Positions 23,765-34,900 of a stretch of 64,000 nucleotides of DNA are shown here, piece after piece. A program made the translations under genes and the position numbers. The notes below the pieces were generated by a model. It saw only the letters and a list, made by a program, of their open reading frames with translations, was not told the DNA's origin and ran no database searches. Numbering within the stretch: position 1 is the first letter of the stretch; every line of letters starts with the position of its first letter. Location: positions 248,001 to 312,000 of the forward strand of contig WNNJ02002652.1 of NCBI GenBank assembly GCA_012934845.2. The letters run 5' to 3'. The DNA is from Pomphorhynchus laevis. Taxonomy: Eukaryota; Acanthocephala; Palaeacanthocephala; Echinorhynchida; Pomphorhynchidae.

Positions 23765-24205
23765 GTGCTACTGCAGGCACCACTTGAGGACTGTGTGTAT
23801 CACCATCCGGTTGAGTTCTCAGGTGTAGACGCAAGAGAGATATTCGTGGCTTCTCTAAGGACTCAAGGCGGTGCAGGTCCTTTGGGAATTACCGCTCATG
23901 ATTTCCAGCGTATGCTCAGCTCTTTTAAGCCTCACACTGCCGCTTCGGCTGAGAGTATTGCAATGTTAGCTCGACGGATTGCTACGGAGCAGATAGATTT
24001 CTCCGTGATTGAGGCATTAGTGGCAAGTCATCTTGTTCCGTTAAACAAGAACCCTCGAATCCGGCCTATAGGGGTTGGAGAGATATTAAGGTGGGTAATC
24101 GACAAAGCATTAATGAAAGCAACCCTTGCAAACCGTGGTTGGCACTCAACATCTATGCGCCGCCCAAAGATCCGGTTTAGAATACACAATTCATTCTGCA
24201 ACTAG
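23765..24205 (+). pseudogene. Reverse transcriptase N-terminal segment of RLE LINE copy C
   Basis: The longest open piece of copy C (146 codons from the first Met). It runs from the pre-RT linker (LEDCVYHHPVEF, where HHPV-F matches the family HPVIFE block) through the fingers. LVASHLVPLNKNPRIRPIGV at its centre is the diagnostic block, normally R/K-LI-LDKNPGVRPIGIGE. The frame then leaves register near 24170 and the palm continues in another frame from 24190. The Met used is only a frame marker, not a proposed start, because the protein begins upstream at the Cys-rich motif. Confidence 0.75.
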
Positions 24206-25373
24206 CGCATTTCGCTCAGACGATAATTTCGGAATTTTGACGGTCGACGCCGTAAATGCTTTTATCAGAGCGAGTCGACAAGTTGCATTAGCCAACATAT
24301 CATTTGTTTGTCCAGCATTAGCCTAAGTCCTGCGAAATACTTATGCTGGCACCACCTTGATTGCAACTGAAGGGTATCATCGGTGCTAATGAATGCTTCA
24401 CCCAGGGCGACCCGTTCGACATTGCAGTTTTGCCGCGTTATCAATTCCGTTAATTCAGCGTATACAGGGAAACATTACACAAACGAAACAAAGATGGTAC
24501 GCCGACGACGGAAATTTCGTTGGATCTGTCGAAGAATTGAAGAAAGTATGTGATATACTTGTGGAAATCGAACCTTAATATGGCTATATAGTTAAACCAG
24601 AAAAATCCAAGCTGCTTACACATCCCCACAATATTGGCAAGTCAAAAATGCTCTTTGACCATGAGAAGATCTCAATCACTTGTAAAGGTATCAGGATGCT
24701 TTGCACACCTGTAGGTACGTTGGCTTACGTTAAACAAGAGGTCATACAAAAGGTACTTTGACGGTATGACCAAGTAGATAAACTCAGCATGGCAGCGGAT
24801 AGTGACGCTCACTCCATATATTTTGCATTCAACAGAGCATTGCCATGTCGTTGGACACACCTAATGAGAACAACGAGATGTGATAGCAATTGGTTCATCA
24901 CGCTGACTGCATCGATCAATGACTTCGCTGGTAAAGTTTGCGATTACTGCATGACTGAAGAGGATATGCCCATATTTGCTGTCCCTCCCCATATGGGTGG
25001 TCTTGGAATTAGACATCCTGTTTTTTCTCACAACATGGGTCAAATAAAGTCGGCAAACTTCAAGCGGCCCATACTAGCTCGCTTGGTACTTAAGATGGAC
25101 AAACCGAACATAAGTCATCTCCTGGAATATGCTTCAAAAAGGGGCATCAAATTAACTAACATCTCGACCACTTGATGATTACAGACTTTATCCGACTACA
25201 ACGGAGTTTCGTGACGCAATGTCTGTAACGTAAGCTTGAACCCCATCTAAGATAGTAAAAAATTTATGCGGAGATGAGTTGAATAATGTCCATGCATTGT
25301 CATGCAAAAGGGCGGTTTATTGACGATAGGTCATAATTAGATCCGCGACGTTGTATCAAAAGTACTCACAGAC

Positions 25374-25916
25374 GTGTGTTCTGGGGTCGCCACTGAGCCA
25401 AATCTATCTGGTGTTCATGATACAATAAGTTTCGACAATAATGCGACAACTCGAAGACCAGACGCATGTCCTGATATTGTGTGCAGTGGATTGTTCGGTG
25501 GTAGGATGGAAAGTACGTTTTTTGACGTATGCATTTTCAACGAAATAGCTCCATCCTATATATCGCAATCGTCGGCTGCGTGCTTCGAGTATCATGAGCA
25601 ACGAAAGCGAAGCAAGTACGAAGAAAGGATACGTGAGATTAATCATACTATCTTCTGCCCATTAGTGTTTGCGTCAACGGGTGGTGCAGGCAGATTCCAA
25701 TCTTCGTACGAGGCTCCGTACGAAGATTGGAATTGCGCTCGCAAAGTCGATATCACAATGTTTCCAGGCGCCGCGTTCCAACTCAATGCACCGGTACATT
25801 CGGTCATAGACATTGAGTTGGAAATAGCACAACTATCATTATTTTCTTTTAAATATATTTTGAATTCGAAATATGTTGATTTCCATTTGCGGGAACTTCA
25901 AATATTAATTTATTGA
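25374..25916 (+). pseudogene. C-terminal restriction-like endonuclease domain of RLE LINE copy C
   Basis: An open 180-codon segment. ARRPD-type acidic block at about residues 28-35, then after a Gly-rich spacer (GLFGGRMEST) the FFDVCIFN strand, the expected D...(D/E)xK-like order of this nuclease family with V-C-I replacing the common V-R-V. It continues with APSYISQSSAACFEYHEQRKR-KYEERIREI and PLVFASTGGAG, both typical of the family C-terminus. At 25694-25733 a perfect 17-bp-stem hairpin lies inside the frame, just where the family consensus is lost, so the last 60 codons are probably rearranged. The nuclease would make the first-strand nick for target-primed reverse transcription. Confidence 0.75.
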
Positions 25917-25920
25917 AATA

Positions 25921-26040
25921 AAAAGATATTAATATTATAATAATTTTATATTATAATAATATTATTGATAGATAATATTACATATTATACATAAAAAAGT
26001 TATAAAAGTCAATTTTAAATAACAGATATAATTAATAAAT
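25921..26040. repeat. AT-only low-complexity tail after RLE LINE copy C
   Basis: ATATTATAATAATTTTATATTATAATAATATTATTG-type sequence directly after the C-terminal frame. It may be the 3' tail of the element or pre-existing satellite. Confidence 0.4.
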
Positions 26041-26153
26041 AACAGACTATGAAAAACAGACTATAAAAAATAGACTATGAAAAACAGACTATGAAAAAAA
26101 GCTATGAAAAACATACGATGGATAACATACGATGTAAAACAGACGATGTATTA
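26041..26153. repeat. 14-bp minisatellite, 8 units
   Basis: Eight degenerate copies of AACAGACTATGAAA in a row; the last three change to ACATACGATG/ACAGACGATG forms. The fifth is one base short. Confidence 0.85.
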
Positions 26154-26182
26154 TATTTTCATTAAAATCATCAATTATAAAA

Positions 26183-26280
26183 CAAATTATTTGTGCCGAA
26201 GCTAAAACGATTTAGCTTAATATTATTGATAGTGTTATACTAACATACTTTCGGTGAAACATTCACAAATATGGCGTTAC
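26183..26280 (+). repeat. Repeat R2 tail, third copy
   Basis: Matches 22129-22212 and 22744-22800: TTATTTGTGCCGAAGCTAAAACGATTTAGCTTAATATTATTGATAG and onward to GAAACATTCACA. It sits just beyond RLE LINE copy C and its minisatellite, so the LINE lies within, or next to, an R2 array. Confidence 0.75.
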
Positions 26281-27064
26281 AAAGCTTTATCGAACTCAAT
26301 ATACGATTAATAATTTATATTTAGAGACTATCACTAGCTCTTATGGTACACCCTGAGATGCAGAGAAGTACCGGAGGAATTGATCGAATGGGTGAAGATG
26401 CTGTCAGAGACACCACGAGCAGTGTTCCTTTTACAGCAGAGACTATCATAGATAGTTTGTATTCTAAGCTTGAAAGCGTTCATGTAAACGAAATATATTA
26501 CATTTGCGATATGGTAATTGAAAACTTGGACTATTGGCATTGAGATAATTGCTGTTAGATTGTCACATTTTGAAGCATTATATTAAATCAACAAGTTATA
26601 AAGCATACCTTACTTTAAATAACATATGATTACTTATTGGAAAACAATAATATTGATTGTATATAATTTAAAAAGGATAATTTTAAATGACCAATAATAT
26701 GAATATAGACTAATTGAGTCTATATTTAATCTATCAGTACTAAACGAGACTAAATTTATTTCTTACTTTTGCTATAAATTCAATTCTCGTCAATCAATTT
26801 ACTCACAATGATTTGAGCTGAGATGATAAGTTCAAAAAGCCGGACGGTATCTCGGTAATTGGATTGCCAAATAACCTCCTATTACAGAAAATGTAAACAT
26901 CAAATAACTTCGCAAGGATATAACACTATAATATGTTCAAGTATAAAAGTTATAAAAGCGACTTTGAAACAAATAAATGTTCAATTCGTGGAATATGTGC
27001 TAGTTATACGGACCATTGTCAGCTGCTATGTGCTAAATCGTAAAACATAATATGCAATACAAGC
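26281..27064. other. AT-rich interval, no recognised gene
   Basis: A 66-codon open stretch at 26343-26543 (plus) and an overlapping 68-codon one on the minus strand are both unrecognised. A perfect hairpin (10-bp stem, 5-nt loop) lies at 26702-26726. No element is identified. Confidence 0.35.
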
Positions 27065-27610
27065 TTTAATCTCGGATTTAGGTGTCTATGTCAATCCGGA
27101 TTGGAGAAAAGGTTCTTCCTGGTGTGGAGGATTTCAAGTATCTTAGGGTATTTTTCATGAGGGACGGCACGAATATCAAGGAGATTCAAAAGCGGATTTG
27201 TACAGCTAACGCTGCGATGCCTTCGTTGTACAGGTATGTCGTAGTGAAGCGAGAGTTGAGTCTTCGGCCGAAGTTTTCGGTTTACTACGCAATCTTTGTT
27301 TATATCTTAAATATAGTCATTAGCTTTGGGTTATGACCGAAAGGATAATATCTCGGATAAAGTCGACCGAAATGTGTTCCTTCGCGGTGTGGCCGATCTT
27401 AGCCTTAGAGATACGGTTAGGAATTCGGTCATCCGGATGAACTCAGAGTTAAGTCGCCGCTTCTCTACATCGAAGAAAGTCAGCTGAGGTGGCCAGGACA
27501 CGTTTTGAGGATGTCTATGGATCGCCTTTTTCGAAGGTTTTATTGGGTTGGACTCTCTGGAAAGGGACCTTGAGGTAGACTTCGATACCGCTAGTTGTTT
27601 TTACAAGTTA
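27065..27610 (+). mobile_element. Fish-type (Rex/RTE-like) LINE, 3' fragment of reverse transcriptase
   Basis: The plus strand encodes the post-catalytic part of the reverse transcriptase: IRIGEKVLPGVEDFKYLRVF, then IKEIQKRICTANAAMPSLYR and VVVKRELSLRPKFSVYYAIF. These match the block LRVGEELLPQV-EFKYLGVLF...RRIGAA-AVM-SLYRSVVVKREL known from a LINE very common in teleost fishes. In other frames it continues through MTER-like and VRNS-like blocks to RWPGHVLRMSMDRL near 27490-27530. Both ends are truncated. Its neighbours are unrelated AT-rich DNA. Confidence 0.85.
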
Positions 27611-28855
27611 AAAGAATGCAAATGCTACTCCGAAAGAATAAATCGATTTATTTGTCTAAATGAAGAACAAAATCCTTTATATCATGGACATAGTTTATCA
27701 TGGCAATTGATTAAATATATAATTTAAAAAATGATACTTAGTTAGCTATAATTAAAATAATTAACTAACTGATTATGATTTTAATTAAAATCATAAGATT
27801 TCGATTAGATAAACTAATTATCCCAAATTAAAATCTGAAATTGATACTCGAAAATAAAAGTAGAGAACAAATTACATACATATCTTGAAGTCCCAACATA
27901 TTATAAAAATCTGTGAGGTGTACTGCAGTAATCATGTTGAAAGACAAATTTCTAAATTAAAATTTTTTATTTGTTAGCTTAACAATGATTGACGTAAACT
28001 ATATCGAATGCTGTTTTACATTATCGTAATTTATATCAAACAAATTTGCGTATTTCCTAATTTAGATATAAACATTACCGGAATCAATTGACAAGAAATA
28101 AAAAATACAAAACACTGCAAAAGTAAAATGATTTGATGTAGCAAACAATTATCGATTGTAACTTGAAATTTGTTTCTATTCGAATTGTTTAATTGAGATT
28201 GAATTTTAGTTTTTCAAATAATTGAATATATTATTTGTTTAAAACAAATTTACTTAAATAGTCATAACGTAGACAATGATTCTTGACAGGATCATTCCTA
28301 ATATATTTTAGTTCACTGCGGTTAGTGTCAAAGATGTAAATAACGTACAATAGGGATCTAGTAAACCTATATATATTATATTTAGAATTTAGAATTTTCT
28401 TTTAGCACACGTAAAGAGACGAAATAGCTTTGATTTACAAAGCATATTTTTGATAATAAAATATTAAGTCTTTTAAGTCAAAATACATTGAAAAAATTAA
28501 TTTTAGAAACGGTATAAGTGCCAATTTTAAAATCAGTTATATATTTTTTAATCAAAATCTACAAGTTTGTAAAATCTTTAAAACAAAATGTAAAAAGATT
28601 AATTTTGCACCATTTGAAAAAGACAAATATTTTTTAATTGTCATCAAATTTAGTTATATTTTAAGATCAAAAAATAACAGATTAAAAGAAATAAGCGATT
28701 GTCAATACAATTAAAATATAAATAACACTATTATTAAAAAACTATTATTTTTGAAAACTTTGTAAAATAAAATGTAATTAGATTAATTTTGCACCATTTG
28801 AAAAAGACAAATCTCTTTTAATTGTCATCAAATTCCTAAGTATGTAGGGTTAGTG
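27611..28855. other. AT-rich interval with a short tandem duplication
   Basis: No gene is recognised. 28583-28655 and 28763-28838 are near-identical (AGATTAATTTTGCACCATTT, then GAAAAAGACAAAT and TTTTAATTGTCATCAAAT), spaced 180 bp. A perfect 24-bp palindrome without spacer lies at 27773-27796. Confidence 0.5.
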
Positions 28856-31090
28856 ACTCCTCAAAACTTTATCAAGGCCTACGCTATCAATCCAAACCGA
28901 TACCTTCTCCCCCCTCAGACAAACTTATCTTTCTTGAATATTCTCAAGATGGAAGGCTGAGAGTCGTTAAGACGAAAAGTACTCGTCCTGTCCCTACTCA
29001 GTTGGAGACTATACTATAACTCCAGTATTCATTCGAGAGAACCTGCCTGAAGGAAGCAGAGAAGTTGGGAATGTGTATCATCTTTACTAGGACCTTAAAT
29101 CTTGTTGGAGCGAGATCGTAAATGCTATTTTTAAAGGTAGTAGAAAGGACCCCGGTAGCTTGCGAATAGAAGTAGGAATTAAATTCGGTCAAACTCTCAT
29201 TCCCAATACGGGGGAAGAGTTGGATAGCTGCCTGAAAGAAGGTCACCCTGACGGGATCAAAGTGGAACCTTCTCCTCAACAACGTATCTTCCTCTAACAA
29301 CCAACGAATTTAGCCATGAGAGGTAATCAGCTGTTGCGGCGACTGTTCAGTGCAGATGGGGTTTAACAACCAAATCATATGAATCAGTAATATATCGAGG
29401 AGTGAATTTGTTGTAGAGAAATGAAAGTTGGCGGTATTTGGTTTATGTATAAGATAGTCGTTCCTGGCTCTGCAGAGTTCTGCCCTAATCCAACGACCAG
29501 TTCTGTCGTTGAAGTCACCGAGTAACATGTCGTAGTCACTACCTACAATTCGGTACGGGATGTCACGATTATTGTGAATCTTCACCGGCCTGATATAGAT
29601 ATTGGCTATGCTGATTCGTTTACCGTTCTTAACTAGTGGTATAAATAAACAAGAAAGGGCTGGACACAAGTAGTTTAATAAGAGGGAGAACCTTAAGTAG
29701 CTTTTAACTACGGTTAGAAGACCTTGAAAAGAAGAGGAGTGTAGAGGGGTTATATACTGAGTAAAGTGGGTGATTATATGATTTGGGTAAATCGAGTAAT
29801 GTCTCGTGGAAGACGGATATACCGAGTCTCCTGAAGGAATACAACATATACATCTCTACCAGATAGAAGCATAAAGGCGGAAGCAACTCCTGAATTTCAC
29901 TATACAATATTTAGTGAAAAAGGCCTTTTGGTTACTTTCCATTGCGTCAGTGTAACCTGAGTGCTTCGCCCTCCATCTAGTCGGAACCAGAGGTGGAATC
30001 GTTGCCCTTTCACTTCCAGCTTCGACAGGTGGAGTCATTTCCTCACAAGTATTATCTTCATTTTCAACGCAAGGCTCTAATATTTCAATATATTTGCCAA
30101 TTTTTAAGAGGCTAAAGCCTGCGGACACGAAGTAATCCTTTTTTGATCTAAGGCTTCTTAGATTTAGCAACTGATGTGGGTAAACTTTGAACCTCGCCAA
30201 TCTTTGACATTATGCTTTTTATCGAATTAGCCATCTTCTCCCTTATTTTTTAAAGCTTGGCCTTAACATGACGTAAGAGGTCTGAGTCGGACATCCTGTT
30301 GTTATTATTGGCGGATCATGCATTGGCGAATCTGTCTGGCTTCATCTGAGCTGCCAAATGATGTTTCTCGTAGCTTTTAAAGAAAACACATTTACTCGAC
30401 CAGATGGGTTGACTCCCTCAGTAAGAACAGTGCAGGGATCTATCGCATTTTGCTGAATGGTCATCCAGTGAGCCACATACCTAGGAAGAGCTGGGAAGAG
30501 GACATCCAGAACTCCAGTCTCCTTATGTAACATACATTACAATGGCGGTAGGTTGTAGAGTCAGTTTAGATCAGAGTAAATGCCAGATTGTGGTCTAGGA
30601 AAGGGTTACATTTAAAGTGAGCTAGACACTCGGCCACGTCAACCAAGGCAGATTAAAATGCTACGGGTATCGGCAATCCTCCCATCCCTGTAATACATCT
30701 GATATTGCTAATCTTAAAATATTGTTCAAGTTCTAGAATGTCTTCATCTGACATGTATGTCGGAATGTTTTTGATTTTCGGGGTGCTCGGATAGGCTTGT
30801 ATAAGATTTTACCACGACTTGAATGATTTTTATTGAACTGGTCCAAGTAATCACGGACAATCTCAAGGATGCAAAAGGATATACTAACATGTGCCTCGTA
30901 ATATTTTATTGACTGAGGAATAAGTCTCCCTTTGAAACGTGGAGAGAAGTCGCTAAGATTGTCGTTGAAAACGCTTTTCATTGATATAGGTTCCGTAAAA
31001 TTAACACAAATTAGGTTTGCCAGTTTAGGTGCATGGAAAAGTTCCTTTTGCTTAAAGATAGATACAGTAGACAACAAACCATCTGTTGTC
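28856..31090 (-). mobile_element. Jockey/I-type LINE, copy 3: ORF1 plus endonuclease, reverse transcriptase missing
   Basis: Minus strand. ORF1 remnants run from about 31080 (the ISFCILEIVRDYLDQF block aligns with VSFSSHEIMDAYESFF of copy 1) through a degenerate knuckle region near 30.55 kb to the NNNRMSDSDLLRHVKAKL block near 30.26-30.31 kb. The endonuclease part follows: RISIANIYIRPVKIHNNRD and YDMLLGDFNDRTGRWI at about 29500-29610, and the linker LEEDTLLRRRFHFDPVRVTF near 29.25 kb. Similarity ends at 28856, corresponding to about 11.04 kb of copy 1, so the reverse transcriptase and 3' end are missing. Copy 3 differs more from copies 1 and 2 than those do from each other, suggesting an older subfamily. 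Confidence 0.82.
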
Positions 31091-32319
31091 TGTAATAAGA
31101 CTATCTTGCTGGCTTAAGCCAGTATTTGCTAGAGGATTAGCAGTTTTTTGAATATTTGTCAAATCCTTTGTGATGTAATTAACATATTGCAAATTTAGTT
31201 TAGATGTCAACCAAAATTACCAAACAAAAATTATAAAAAGTACATAAAATTTTTAATAGTTTAAACTAAAAGGTAATCAATTGAAAAAATGGATAATAAT
31301 TTGATTAAGTGATAGTTAAAATAATTAATTTGTTTTGATTTTGCATCTTCAATGTAAAATTAATAAAACAATGGAGACAAAATAATAAACTTGACTTACA
31401 CGTGTGAAATGGTGTGTTTGCTGCTTAAGAAACCATTGGGAATGCGGTCAATGCGATTGTGAGATAAATCTCTAAATCGGGAGAAAGAAATATTTGTTGC
31501 AGCTAATATTAAATAAAATATCTATAAATACGTTGATCAAGTAATATCATCAAATCAGAAATCGTCAAAAACAAATATTTATCAGAATTATCACGTAGAT
31601 CTCAACTTTGATTTCACTGAATAGTAATTTTACTTAATTAAAAGTTAATATTAAAGTGTTCATCATAAAACCCCACCAAAACGGATTTTCCTGAGCATTT
31701 CAGCAAAAATCCTCATCTCTCACAGTTTTTCCAATATAAAGAATCCGCAACTTTATTACGAGATTCTTGGGGTTAAATCAGTTTCTAATTTTATATCTTA
31801 GGCTCGTAGAATAGAGGTTTATGGAAATTCATTTCGATCGTCTATATAAGAGAACACTTTCTTTCGGCCATTTCCTAGTGATCGGTGAAGATACGAAAGG
31901 GGAATGTGCGTTAAATTGAAAACTTTGCTTTAGGCGCAGCTTTCGTAATAAGACGAAATATCCGTACAAACAATGCATAACTTTGCTTAATAAAATTGGA
32001 TGAACGATTCGTATATCAATATCGTTTCAGTTTCTGCCGTTGCTTTAATACAATGTCCTTAGAAGTGCTAGGCTGCAATGACTGCCTTAGTAGTGCTATA
32101 TGCAACGACTTGCACCTGACATTCTATAATAAATTGATAGAATTTTAAAAACTAGCGTAGAGTCAGATGCACCGTTCACTTTGGTGATATATGCTCTTAG
32201 ATTTATTTGTTATGTAATGGTTTAGATTTATTTGTTATTTAACTTCTTTATAAAAGAATAAAGTTAAAACCTTACTAAATATAAATCGACGGCAAAATTA
32301 GAAAATATCAAAGGTTGTA
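31091..32319. other. Non-coding interval
   Basis: AT-rich to about 31.65 kb, then more balanced sequence from 31.7 to 32.3 kb without recognised coding content. A 14-bp perfect palindrome CTGGCTTAAGCCAG is at 31109-31122. The balanced part may belong to the LTR fossil that follows. Confidence 0.35.
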
Positions 32320-33560
32320 AGACCACTTGCTTTGAACCCGTATGTAAGGGTTTGCTGTTTGATATGTAACTGCGCCGAACAGATCATTTACGTTTCCGAA
32401 TGATCACGCGGCTCTTAAACAGGTTGTAGGAATGTTTGCGTATTAATCCACATGGATTCACAATTTTTCTCAGTTGATTCGACCTTTGATATCCACGTGT
32501 TTTCCTCCTGGTGAACAGGCTGTGAATGCCTTTGAAGAAATAAAACATTAAATATCATAATGGGAATCGTTATTTACGTATGGTAATAGATGAATACAAC
32601 CGGTTTCCATTTGCTTTTGCGTGTGCAAATACATTTTCCGCGATCGCCAATGAATGCTTGGTTCAGATCTTCAACATATTGGGATATCCAGAGAATGTAC
32701 ATTGTGACAATGGTCCTCCTTTTTATCTAAACATTTCCTTACATTTGTGTCTGTCTTTAGAATTGTGCTAACGCATTCAACTTCTTACAATCCTATAGGG
32801 AACGCCAAGTGGAACGCTTAAACGGAACACTATGGAAAACAATTGCACTTCGGTTAACTGGATCTTCAAACACACTGTTGTCATCAAGTCCTAGCAGAAA
32901 GTCTCAATGCTATCCGATCGCTCCTTTGTGTAAGCACAAATAAAACTCCTTATAGTCGTTTGTTCAGTTTCCCTCGCGAATCAGTTGACGATTTTCAATT
33001 GCCCGATTGGTATACTCCAAGTGAAACTGTTCTTATAATAAGCTTTAACAAGTTGAACAAATTTGAGTCGCTTGTCAAATAAGCGTCACTATTGTTCGGT
33101 AATCCACATTATGCTAGAGTCAGATTAAATGATGGACGATAAACTTATATTTTTACACGTCATCTAGCTCGACCGGCAAATGACAAAACTAATACTAAAC
33201 ACATTAATAAGGATACACATTCGCCTCAAACGATCGACACTATGACAGACGAAAAATCTGCATCAAACAAAAACGAGAGAGAAAATAATAACGAACAGGA
33301 TCAGCACCTCTTCGTGCATGACAACGCAAGATCCAAAGTAAGATATTTACAGAAGTAGAAGATCTTGAAATCCTCCAACATACCTTCGCGACTATGTGGA
33401 GGGGTGAATGTCATAACACATTACTTATTGAAAACATATGAACCTTACCGTATTTGTATTATAGATATTTGAGTAAAGCCTGTCTAACATGGGTTCTAAA
33501 TAAAGGTTCAATATCTTAGGTCCCCTATTTTATCTCTTCTGCTTTGCGATCTCTCCCCGT
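32320..33560 (+). mobile_element. Ty3/Gypsy LTR retrotransposon fossil, integrase end of pol and probable 3' terminal repeat
   Basis: Part of the integrase catalytic core is recognisable at 32580-32770 (VIDEYNRFPFAFACANTFSA, then VHCDNGPPF, the D...DxG pattern of retroelement integrases), followed by a region to about 33400 resembling the integrase C-terminus and its tail. 33410-33560 may be the 3' LTR, inferred from position and an AATAAA. No gag, protease or 5' LTR is seen. The element is broken, with roughly ten or more interruptions, and looks old. Confidence 0.7.
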
Positions 33561-33589
33561 TTAACAAACCTTACTCATTGAACGTCATG

Positions 33590-33702
33590 CAATACGCCGA
33601 TGGGATCCTCATATATCCTCATGCACCCTCACATGGCATACACGAAATAACGACATGGCATACACGATATAACAGTGCGCTCCAATAATGGAGCGCACTG
33701 TT
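33590..33702. repeat. Short direct repeats and perfect hairpin
   Basis: ACATGGCATACACGA-ATAAC occurs twice (33633-33651 and 33655-33673). The second copy runs into a perfect inverted repeat, AACAGTGCGCTCCA / TGGAGCGCACTGTT, at 33671-33702 with a 4-nt loop. Confidence 0.8.
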
Positions 33703-33754
33703 ACGTAATCTCTATGACATCACCTCGAACATAATATCATTATCTGCAACAAGT

Positions 33755-34900
33755 AACACAAATTTAAACCGGGTCGTTCTACAGCAACTAATCAAATTAC
33801 TGCCCGTAATAGTTGGACTATCGCAAGGCAAACAAACTCAAATATTGATGTCATTTTCTTAGATTTGTCAAATGCGTTCAATAAAGTAGTTCAGAGTGTT
33901 CATCTTGACGATCTAACAAATGTGGTGTTAGTGGTTCACTTCTAGAGTGGATCCGTTTATTCCTCACTAATCGCATTACCGCTGTAAAAATCATGAATAT
34001 ATGTCAACATTGGCTCCATTTTCAAAGAAAGTCCCTCAAGGTTCCGTTCTAAGTACCTTGCTGCTTAATGTTTATATAAACGATCTTCCTGGTGTATTAT
34101 CTAATAGCTACTCAGTTTGAATACAAATTGACTATAAAATGTGGTGGACAGCAGTCGACATAACAGACACTGACATCTTACAAGAATAAATGATACCTCT
34201 TACGTAATATTTCTTACGTTATAAATGCTTACTGCGTAATCCAGACAAATGTATACATCTTCACCTTAAATCTGCTAAACATGTTCCTTCATACTCTATA
34301 GACGTGTAACAATCAAAACTGCATCAAAACGACTGATTTAGGCATCATCGTATCTAGTGACCTCAAATCACGTAATTACCTTAGTTACACTTCAAGCCAG
34401 TTGCCTACTAGGTATACTGCGTAGATCCATCGGTACTATTGACGCTAAATGCTTCCGCATTATTTTCAATACAGTTATACTCAATCACATACTGTACGCC
34501 TTTCCAGTGACATACCCCCAACTAAAAAGGTGAATTGGACCTATAGGAGTAAGTTCTGAGGAAAGCCAATCATCTTGTACTATCGTTACAAAATGTTAAA
34601 TATCTTGATAGATTCAAAATTTTAGGGGTCCAATTAGTAGAATTTAAGCCAAGAGAAGTTGATTTGGTTTTCGTCGTAGCGGTCTCTGTCCGATACAAAG
34701 TACTCTTGTCGACATATCTTTAATCTAAGGAACTCATATGTTCTTCGAGGTCATCATTTTTCCTTTAAAGGTAGAATACGTTCTAAGACGAGTTACGCTA
34801 TAATCAGCAACAGTTTAACGAAACGTGGAACAGCTTGCCTGCATATGTCGCATTCACAACAACTGCATAAATTTTCAAAAAACGACTCAGGACCAATTCT
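33755..34900 (+). mobile_element. CR1/L2-type LINE, reverse transcriptase fragment
   Basis: Plus strand, several frames. Blocks in order: GRSTATNQITARNSWTIAR and VIFLDLSNAFNKV (A motif) near 33780-33900; LEWIRLFLTNRITAVKI near 33950; VPQGSVLSTLLLNVYINDLP near 34028-34100; then the thumb and a tail with EWKILGVQ/FKPREVDLV-like and WNSLPAYVAFTTTA blocks near 34650-34870. The last two correspond to the RGDLI and NEWNSLP landmarks of CR1/L2/Jockey-group LINEs. The YxDD segment is degraded. The 5' part including the endonuclease is missing. It may be the same family as the fragments at the left edge of the window. Confidence 0.78.

Larger units (their letters stand above)
22985..25920 (+). mobile_element. 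RLE-type LINE, copy C: Cys-rich N-terminus, reverse transcriptase, restriction-like endonuclease; most complete copy
   Basis: In order on the plus strand: a Cys-rich motif at 23021-23140 (NCCSCNGQAARCKGYRC, then NCAAPECC); a helical segment near 23290-23520 (ERRLNMWKNGELDDLI); a linker with RTVRDILNDLHPG near 23707; the block GGAGPLGITAHDFQRML near 23870-23920; RIRPIGVGEILR at about 24058; an A-motif-like LTVDAVNAFIRA near 24240; FTQGDP near 24397; the catalytic WYADDG at 24495-24512; a thumb region and HMGGLGIRHP near 24990-25020; and a nuclease block RRPDACPDI...STFFDVCIFNEIAPSY at about 25451-25560, the shape of a PD-(D/E)xK restriction-like nuclease. A handful of stops and frameshifts interrupt it. 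Proteins of this layout are known to me mainly from cnidarian genomes; that is recollection, not a search. Confidence 0.82.

Noticed and set aside
26343-26543. 66-codon frame as a small protein gene
   Set aside because: No motif, no splice signals and an equally long frame on the opposite strand; not enough to support a gene.
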